From: Protula sp. h YS-2021
Lineage: Eukaryota > Annelida > Polychaeta > Sabellida > Serpulidae
NCBI GenBank assembly: GCA_949752745.1
Contig: OX457027.1
Coordinates: 74,344,700 to 74,408,699 of the forward strand
Reading direction: 5' to 3'
DNA: 64,000 nt
Position 1 is the first letter of the stretch. Each line of letters starts with the position of its first letter. This document shows positions 56,701-64,000 of the stretch, one piece after another. The notes under the pieces are model-generated. The model was not told where the DNA came from. It saw only the letters and a program-made list of their open reading frames with translations, and did no database searches. The position numbers and the translations under genes were made by a program.

Positions 56701-57462
56701 AAAAAGTATTACTTACTTTGCCGCATGAAAATTTCTACTTGTAGTTAAGTGTAGTTACCGCCATTTCGTTTGCAAGTTCAATAGTAAATAATACGTCTCT
56801 AACAAATAAGCATTTACAATTTTGAAATCCTCCGCTTCAGGCATTACGTGCAAAGATTTAGTTTTAATGACACCGAGTTCACATGTGGTCAAACGGAAGC
56901 AGATAATTATTTAAGAAACACAACACAATTCGCAACACTATTTTTCTCTTGAATATCGAACTACAATGTACCTCTCTTTAGTAAACACTTCTGCATAGCG
57001 AAACTTCTAACCTAATAAGGAAGGTGTTTATTATAAAGAGGTTTCATTGGGGCATTAACTAAGGATACGAGCCGTTTGCCTTCTGTGCACTGGAAGCCTT
57101 TAAATATGCCGACGCTGCTTCCTCCAAAGCCTTGGCGTTTCTAAAGGCAGTTGCTACAATGATAAAACACTGATCATTTTAAGATTCATACTTCACATAT
57201 TTATTTGACTGTGTTGCGAAACCACAAATTACTTAAAAGTTATCAACATACCAATTCAACCGTAAGAAAGAAAATAAATGAGGTATATGTATTTCAATCT
57301 AACCCATTATAACAAATACCGTTCTCAAGTAGTATTTAACCATAAGGTTCCTACATTTTACCAAGGCTGAATGGCACAGTTACATTTAACATACCCGCTT
57401 TAGTGTATTCCGATATGGCACTGTCATAATCAGGTTTCCACTTGAAAAATCCAGTCTTCAAA
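53773..57462 (-). CDS. NAPG: gamma-SNAP (NSF attachment protein gamma), exons 2-10
   Basis: Gamma-SNAP links NSF to SNARE complexes in membrane fusion. In transcript order the exons are 57395-57462, 57069-57153, 56717-56734, 56178-56318, 55821-55887, 55329-55399, 54719-54877, 54216-54345 and 53773-53943. All have GT-AG borders and the phases agree (910 nt). TPR-like helices read KTGFFKWKPDYDSAISEY, TAFRNAKALEEA, NFHAAK (18-nt microexon), ESAGLLYKELKQYDRAV, LEHGVPDTAGIALERAAK, HRAIELYLRVCDVGE, LSAEAMGKVGRLYIRQKK, LNDAAKALSQEIEYYNQV, VLVHLHLGDSVAAAKIHHAA, DPLFRYMEND and FTKLARDLRVPGGGKKK. It ends in an acidic tail of eight consecutive Asp and then DLK. About 19 N-terminal residues in exon 1, which must end with two bases of a split codon before LKTG, were not found up to 64000. 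Expected full length is about 322 residues (human 312). Confidence 0.93.
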
Positions 57463-57689
57463 CTAAAAGTAAGCAAAGTATAAAAAAAGTTAGAAATAAA
57501 TACAACATTTTATACAACAAAAAATTAAAGATGAGTTGATCAGTTCTTCTCTTCGATTGATCCAGAGTGCTATTAGTTATTTTATCTGAACCACAGAAAA
57601 CCAAAAACCTTGTAAAAATGTTGCTTCCGTTTCGCCAATTTGCATCTAACAGTTAATATATTATAGCCCGTATGCGTTCATAAACCGTG

Positions 57690-58200
57690 CGGCCATAGAA
57701 ATTTCAATAAACGGCGGATTTCTGGCGGACCACCAAAAAAGTAACTTTTCAAGACAGGACCGCCTACTGAACAAGTATACAAAATTTTGCGATCAAAGCT
57801 GTGGAAGAAAAAACCTTTGGATAACTGGCTACGAAAACATTTTAAATGCTCCCTCCTCCCCCCCCCCCCCCCCACATTCCATATTTAGCCATTTTTGACG
57901 GATCGACAAAAAAAGAAAATTTCCAAGATAGAACCATCTAAGGAACAACCGTTAACAATGAGAAAGAAATATGATCAAAATTGTGAGAGAAGCATTTTGA
58001 AAATTGGCTACAAAATAATTAAAAAATGTTCCCTATTTAGCCAATTTTTGGTCCATCGCCAAAAAAGTGGACCGCTTAGTGAACATTTATGCAAAATTTG
58101 AAGGAAATCCGATTCAAATTTTGGGCTACCAAAAAATTTCAAGAGAGGTCTATTTAGTGAACATTCGCACCAAATTGGTATTGATGTATATTGACAGGTA
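57690..58200. repeat. diverged tandem repeat with C-run
   Basis: Four loosely similar units near 57725, 57900, 58045 and 58120 share a pattern of ACCAAAAAAGT, TTTCAAGA, GGACCGCCTA(G/C)TGAACA and CAAAATTT. A C-run of about 16 lies at 57857-57873. A fragment of the same pattern (GGACCGCCAAAAAATGTAAT) is at 525-543. It is non-coding. Confidence 0.55.
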
Positions 58201-59300
58201 TATCCTCCTGAAGTGAAAACCATCTAAGTAAGCATGTGCACATATATTGTTTAATTGTGACTATGTTTACCTGTCCATGGCCAAGTGGTTAAAGAATGTG
58301 TCAGCAGATAATTAATGGCTTTACGAGAAAATCACTTGGCCCCGTTAATAGTACTATAAAATCAGTTGTTCCACGGAATTAAAAATTTATTATACCATAC
58401 TTTTATATTAACCCAATGGTTACAAAATCAGTTTTGCTTTGGAATGGATTTTATCCTGACATCTTCTTTTAATAGCAAATGGGTTATATGGGATATGGTA
58501 AGAAGGATAAGGGTGTTTAAGAAAAGAACTTGGCTTCAGGAATTGGTCAAATTAAACCCAATGTGTGATGGAATTCAATGCTGTTAATTAATACATCTTT
58601 GAACCAATGCTGTAACAAAATGAGTTACTTGGAAGATTCCATAAAATTGCTTCATTAACATGTTATCAATCTAATTTAAGCTTTTGTAAAATGAATAATT
58701 CCATTGGAGCTGGTATGGAGTAAGGAAGAAGGTGAAGTGAAAGTGACACTTAACCACATCCTCATATTGCAGGGAGTGAATCCATAGACTTAGAATGCTG
58801 TAAAACTTATTTAGTCAAGGAATTCAACATGTGTTACATGTCCCTTACCGGAAAATGTATGTGTATTCGTGTGCATGTGTAACTTTATGTGCGTGTGTAT
58901 GTGTTTGCATAATGTGGTAATGTGGTAACCATGGAAACTCACTGAGCTTTAAACACAGTTGATTTAGCCCCCCCCCCCCCCCCCCCCCGCTCCCACACAA
59001 CACATAAACTGACTTTACATTAATTTAATACTTTTTCCATCCAAATAATACAGAGGCTCCAAAAATCTAAATTTGTTTTTACAAAGTAAAAATATGAATT
59101 AGACGCATAACAACCCAGTCTGTTTTTCTGAAAATATTCTGTAGTTTAAGTTATGTTTTTTGTATGATATATAAGATATATCCTTACACCACAACAAACA
59201 ACACAAAATATTTTTTTTTTTTACAAAATAGTAGAGAATTAGTTAATTTTCAGAACACAAGTGAAACACCCAACTGGATTCGGCATCATCCTAAAGAAGC
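58201..59300. other. region upstream of NAPG exon 2, nothing recognised
   Basis: The first NAPG exon could lie here, but no suitable frame was found. A C-run of 21 occupies 58968-58988. TGGCCAAGTGG at 58274 resembles a polymerase III A box, but no B box follows. Confidence 0.4.
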
Positions 59301-59694
59301 CTTGATGTGATTATGCTTCAAGAAACACATTCAAAAAGCAGTGAGGAAACCTAGAATAACCAATAAATAATTAGAATAACCAATTTGATATCAATAATAT
59401 TTCTGATGCGACACATTGCTATGTCCTAAGTGATATAACTAAAGATGGCGCTAAATGTCGTATACTGAATGTGTATTCCCCGAATCTTGAATTTCAAAAC
59501 GAACAAAATGTTTTGGGTTAAATTGTTTATCTCCTACATGATCGCATGGATCCAAAAGCAATTATAGTTGGCGATATGAATGCGATATTTTATGGACTAC
59601 TAGATAAATCACCCCTAGCAACCAAATTTACAAAGGAGTAGAAAAAACGATTAGAACCGTGTGATACATTTAGACTGGTTGACTTGTGGATGAT
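59301..59694 (+). mobile_element. L1/Tx1-type endonuclease fragment
   Basis: Plus-strand pieces of an apurinic-like endonuclease: DVIMLQETHSKSSE (59304), DGAKCRILNVYSPN (59445), AIIVGDMNAIFYGLLDKS (59560, the V-GD-N active-site strand) and DTFRLVDLW (59665). Two frameshifts or stops separate them. No reverse transcriptase follows. Confidence 0.8.
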
Positions 59695-59704
59695 ACAATA
59701 CGGA

Positions 59705-59840
59705 AATAACCATATTTTCGTAATACGTGAAAAAGTGACAGGAAATTTTTCAATTATCCACCAAAAACTTTTGAACTGATATTTTTTAAAAACATGGAAG
59801 AAATTAAAAGCCAAATATCATGGATGTACAGAATAAATTT
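59705..59840 (+). repeat. dispersed repeat shared with 20953 and 62007
   Basis: It begins ACGGAAATAACC and contains TACGTGAAAAAGTGACAG and GGATGTACAGAATAAATTTA. It follows directly after the endonuclease fragment, so the repeat family may be an internal piece of that retrotransposon. Confidence 0.65.
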
Positions 59841-60563
59841 ATGCCTATCAATTATTTGAGAAATATTTTACAGATAGTCCTAGATGACTCTTGCAGTCTT
59901 CTTATGACAGCAAGAGTCATAGTTCCTATAATAGGAAATGTCATTGAGATCAATTTTCCAAATCTCGGTGCAAGACTGAGACCAATGGCATTATTTTAGA
60001 ATGGGTACATCACATAAATGGCCCAATTATAAATTATGGCGCACAAGTTTTATGGTCAAATAAAAATTTTTTACTGAGAAAAATATGTGTTGAGATCAGG
60101 ATATCAAATCCCTCATTATCGCCTCACACCGTTGCAAAACTACGCTTTTATCTGGCTTGGGAGTTTCGCCGAGGTTGAAAATAATGCGCCAGGGTATTTT
60201 TCAGTGTGCTTTTAAAGAAAAAGCCTGCCAGATCGAGCCCCGGTGTCATGGCACGTGCGCAAGATCCAGAGCCTCGAAAGTTGAGATCACTGGCCATTTC
60301 TATTGCAGGAACTGTGACATTTTCTGTCCTGGGTAGCCCCAAGAAGCGGCGCTAAAAGTTTTCCAGGCACCGCTTCAAAGCCTCGCTATATAACGATAAG
60401 CAAGTCAACTGCGCTCGCTTTGAGGCACCCCTGTGGCTACTTTGTGTGGGATTCAACGACCCATAAGTTTTTATTGGCATCTGCTAAAGGCCCTCAAAGT
60501 ACACCGGTAACTAGATGCTCGAGAAGCATGAATCCGCCGGGTTCGCGCAAATTGTATACCTGA
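59841..60563. other. intergenic with small dispersed-repeat pieces
   Basis: 60330-60365 (AAGAAGCGGCGCTAAAAG, then TTCCAGGCACCGCT) recurs at 62965-63000. 60470-60505 (GCTAAAGGCC, CAAAGTACA(C/A)CGG) recurs at 20715-20740. No gene was recognised. Confidence 0.5.
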
Positions 60564-60733
60564 TTATGATGTTCCTGTGAACAACTGTTCCAAAGAACAC
60601 CATACAGCCTTGTGGTCAGTGAAGTAGAGGTTTGTAGAGCCAGTGGTACATGGTTGATTTGGTGTGAAGATAATATCGATACATCGACCAGATGGCATTG
60701 TTGCTTCAAACGAGGTTGGCAGAACATGAAATG
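60564..60733 (-). mobile_element. retrotransposon endonuclease C-terminal fragment
   Basis: On the minus strand, SFEATMPSGRCIDIIFTPNQ and NLYFTDHKAVWCSLEQLF match the closing IDYIFT and SDHxxV motifs of LINE endonucleases. The open frame runs on into the first satellite monomer (up to 60845), so the two are physically joined. Confidence 0.75.
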
Positions 60734-61955
60734 AATCCTGGTCACTGCACTGCGGGATGCTTAGGAGCAGCCATGGGTAAAATCTTAAATCAATCAACCC
60801 ACTAATGCGGGCTGTAGGCGCGTGAGACTGATGTGTGTTATGCAAAGTCCTTATTCAGTTTCTGCAATTTTTGAAATTTTTGCCATTTTGGCAATTTTGC
60901 TCCGATCCCGTCGAATCCTGGTCACTGCACTGCGGGATGCTTAGGAGCACCCCTGGGTAAAATCTGAAATCAATCCACCCACTAATGCGGGCTGTAGGCG
61001 CGTGAGACTGAAATTGCACAGACGGACAGACAGACGGACGGACAGACGGACGGACAGAATGAAAACTATATCCGTCCGGTTCTGCTTAGGAGCAGCCCTT
61101 GGTAAAATCTTAAATCAATCCAACCTCTAATGCGGGCTGTAGGCGCGTGAGACCGATATGTGTTATGCTCATTCCTAATTCATTTCTTCCATTTTTTTAA
61201 GTTTTTTCATTTTGACAATTTTGCTCGGATCCGGTCGAATCCTGGTCACTGCACTGCGGGATGCTTAGGAGCAGCCATGGGTAAAATTTTAAATCAATCC
61301 ACCCACTAATGCGGGCTGTAGGCGCGTGAGACTGATGTGTGTTATGCAAAGTCCTTATTCAGTTTCTGCAATTTTTTAAAGTTTTGCCATTTTGGCAATT
61401 TTGCTCCGATCCCGTCGAATCCTGGTCACTGCACTGCGGGATGCTTAGGAGCAGCCATGGGTAAAATCTTAAATCAATCCAACCTCTAATGCGGGCTGTA
61501 GGCGCGTGAGACCGATATGTGTTATGCTCATTCCTAATTCATTTCTTCCATTTTTTTAAGTTTTGTCATTTTGACAATTTTGCTGGGATCGGGTCGAATC
61601 CTGGTCACTGCACTGCGGGATGCTTAGGAGCAGCCATGGGTAAAATTTTAAATCAATCCACCCACTAATGCGGGCTGTAGGCGCGTGAGACTGATGTGTG
61701 TTATGCAAAGTCCTTATTCAGTTTCTGCAATTTTTTAAAATTTTGCCATATTGGCAATTTTGCTCCGATCCCGTCGAATCCTGGTCACTGCACTGCGGGA
61801 TGCTTAGGAGCACCCCTGGGTAAAATCTGAAATCAATCCACCCACTAATGCGGGCTGTAGGCGCGTGAGACTGAAATTGCACAGACGGACAGACGAACGG
61901 ACAGACGAACGGACGGACAGACGGACAGAATGAAAACTATATCCGTCCGGTTCCC
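60734..61955 (+). repeat. 180-bp satellite array, seven monomers
   Basis: Monomers begin AATCCTGGTCACTGCACTGC at 60734, 60914, 61238, 61418, 61597 and 61777, with one truncated unit from about 61086. Spacing is 179-180 bp except for the truncation. After the conserved GTAGGCGCGTGAGAC, units fall into three types: A (TGATGTGTGTTATGC), B (CGATATGTGTTATGC) and C (a TGAAATTGCACAGACGGACAG tail with (GACG)n). The order is A-C-B-A-B-A-C. Monomers are highly similar, so the array is young or homogenised. Confidence 0.92.
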
Positions 61956-62006
61956 GGCGGATAATCATATACAACTCCTGTGTTACTCTTTCTTTAAAAT
62001 AAAATA

Positions 62007-62200
62007 ATACGGAAATAACCCCACATCTCCCGCAATAATTGACATTTGTTTGTATACAGGGAGCATACTTTATTACGTGAAAGAGTAACAATAATTTTTG
62101 CATTTATCCACTAAAAAACTTTTAAATTGATATTTCAAAAAGAACGTAAAAATTAAAAGTCAAATATTGTGGGTGTACAAAATAAATTTATACGTAATTC
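62007..62200 (+). repeat. dispersed repeat, third copy (20953, 59705)
   Basis: It begins ACGGAAATAACC and shares TGACATTTGTTT, TTATTACGTGAAA, TTGATATTTC and GTACAAAATAAATTTA with the others. Confidence 0.7.
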
Positions 62201-62248
62201 TGCGTCTATCAACTATTTTAGTATATATCTTACAAATAAACTATAATC

Positions 62249-62850
62249 CCTTTATTTAAATTTTCGGTCCCTTGGCTTTGGTCACGTGACATTTAAAGGC
62301 CAAAATGTAAACAAACATTTGACAGGTGGGTGCGGAAGCTAACTTTTCTGCACTTTTATGAGCAAATAAAAGATATACAGCTCACTAAAAACTGTGCCTG
62401 TTTTACAAAAAGGGCATATTAGGCATAAACTTTCTGTAAATGTTTGAATAATAGGGGCTGGTATGCAGGATTCGTGCCTCAAAACATATGAAGTCGACCC
62501 TGTTAGTGGAGCAATGGAAGACTTCGTAGCTCTGACAGAGAGATATACGATTTTATATAAGTCAGAGCTGACTCGGAGCTATGTCCTGGGAAGATGGAAA
62601 GGGTCCGCTTGGACTAATAATCAACAACCCCTTTAAATCTTTGGTCACATGATATATTAAGCCCAGAACGTAAACAAACATTCGTCAGGTGAGTGAGGAA
62701 CGTGACTGTTCTGCACTTTCAATGAAGAAATAAAAGATATGCAGCCAACTTCAAAATTGTGCCTGTTTTGCAAAAAGCTCATACTGCGCATGAATTTTCA
62801 GTAAATGTTTGAATAATAGGGACTGGTATGTATGATTCCTACCTGAGAAT
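62249..62850 (+). repeat. two-copy direct repeat, offset 361 bp
   Basis: 62249-62480 and 62630-62850 align throughout: TTTGGTCAC(G/A)TGA, GTAAACAAACATT, TTCTGCACTTT, ATAAAAGATAT, GTGCCTGTTTT, AAATGTTTGAATAATAGGG and CTGGTATG. It is non-coding, of moderate age. The part between includes TCAGAGCT, which recurs near 63030. Confidence 0.8.
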
Positions 62851-64000
62851 ATATGAAGATGCAAAGCCAGAATACGTCAGCGTGATGACATCCTAACAAA
62901 AAGCACTATACCTAATATCCCAATCCAGGTGTTATCCAAATGTATGGCAGGGGGTAGCTCCAAGAAGCGGTGCGCTAAAAAGTTTCCAGGCACCGCTCTG
63001 ACGAGAGAGATATACGAAGTTATACAAGTCAGAGCTACTCGGAGCTATTCCCGATTTCGCAATGATTCATTCACCATCTGAAGGCAGAAAAAGGAACACA
63101 GATCAAATGCCTCCTTCTTGAAGTCTTTACTTAGAGAAGGGTGCATTCCAGTTTCAGTGTCTTCAAACACTTATGCATAAGTAATGTGTTTGTATCGCAA
63201 ATAAACAAGTGAATTTTCAAAAGTTATTTTAACTTACCATTATTGCATTTCATTTACATTAAGAGCATATTGACGAATTTTGTGGGTGATAATATATGAT
63301 TCTTACAAGAAACAATTCTCATAGGGCTATGTGTTCGGTTTAGGTATTTTGATTCATAAATTCTAATAAAATGTTACCCGGATTTTTTTCCTAAAATTCT
63401 AACCACTTTAAATGTGTGTTTTATGATTTATTAAGTTTTGTAGATATAAATTTATGCGTCACATATTTAAGTATTATTAAATTTGATTGTCGCGAAATCC
63501 CGAAAAGCCCTGTTTTAGATAGGTCCAAAAACTCCACAAAACCTTTATTTTTTAGTCAGAACCCCGGAAAACCCTCAATCCTCAGATTTATTTCGTAATC
63601 AATCTAGAAAGGTTCCTTTCGCAGGAATTCTGATCTAGTAAACGTGAAAAATGCATTATTCCATTTTAGTTCCCGTTTATTTAAGCTGTTCAAAGGGCTA
63701 AATATGCATTATAGACAACTTAAATGAACTAGTTTTGAAAGATATTTCGTAAAAAATGTTCCGGTATGAAAAAGATAAACAAATAGTTCATGTTTCAAAA
63801 TACTGTTACGTTTCTGCTGTTTTACACGTCTAAGTTTTTTGTTGCCGAGTGAAAGCAGAAGACCCTGACACTTTGGTGTAGACATTCGAGCCTCGTTCTG
63901 AGCTGTACTTAAACAAGACTATGGATCATTGCGAAATGGCGAATGGTACATCTTACATTATCACTCATTTTTATTCTAAACATAAATATTTAAACGAGCT
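62851..64000. other. window end, nothing recognised
   Basis: AT-rich sequence without a recognisable gene. 62965-63050 holds small dispersed-repeat pieces shared with 60330 and 62510-62590 (GAGAGATATACGA, AAGTCAGAGCT). Confidence 0.4.

Noticed and set aside
58274..58284. Second tRNA or SINE from an A-box-like TGGCCAAGTGG
   Set aside because: No B box follows within the expected distance and no target duplication was found.
62330..62360. NAPG exon 1 candidate (minus strand ...SAEK before GT)
   Set aside because: It lies in a repeat duplicated at 62700, lacks an in-frame ATG, and its phase gives Asn where Tyr or Cys is expected.

Overview
The window is AT-rich, intron-containing animal DNA dominated by transposable elements and simple repeats. 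I place it in a marine invertebrate, probably a lophotrochozoan and perhaps a mollusc. The grounds are a tRNA-derived SINE, several non-LTR retrotransposon types, and host genes whose exon structure and protein sequence look bilaterian. The species cannot be fixed from the sequence alone.

Four host loci are supported. (1) A GFOD-type oxidoreductase sits on the minus strand at 2870-4066 as a single uninterrupted coding exon. (2) and (3) Two ACOT8-like peroxisomal acyl-CoA thioesterase genes lie head to tail on the plus strand, at 17819-32500 and 44941-49645. Their exons are homologous with identical intron phases, and both proteins end in the peroxisomal signal SKL. The upstream copy has a complete six-exon frame but carries Ala at the catalytic Ser/Thr position. 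The downstream copy keeps the Asp-Ser-Gln triad, but I could not find its first exon. (4) A gamma-SNAP (NAPG) gene occupies 53773-57462 on the minus strand. Nine exons were reconstructed, one of them only 18 nt, and exon 1 was not found.

Almost everything else is mobile or repetitive. Non-LTR retrotransposon remnants lie at 18280-20573, 26892-29280, 33420-34590, 35095-36779, 40497-43060, 59301-59694 and 60564-60733. A SINE with a perfect 12-bp target duplication is at 43839-44079. A frameshifted Mutator-like (MULE) transposase is at 38178-39293.

The most distinctive feature is a shared architecture. At least six unrelated DNA-element families (6606-7690 and 11538-12684; 7786-8952; 23316-23727; 37541-39675; 45461-46135; 50796-51641) have inverted ends built from arrays of a short family-specific motif of about 12-21 bp. 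Three copies show candidate target duplications of 7-9 bp, and one family encloses the MULE transposase relic. This suggests that a diverse group of Mutator-related, foldback-like elements with repeated terminal motifs has colonised this genome.

Other structure includes an array of CG-centred palindromes (15005-16555), a 180-bp satellite that begins inside a retrotransposon endonuclease fragment (60734-61955), a decayed minisatellite of about 55-60 bp (43250-43680), and long (TA)n, (GA)n and G/C runs.
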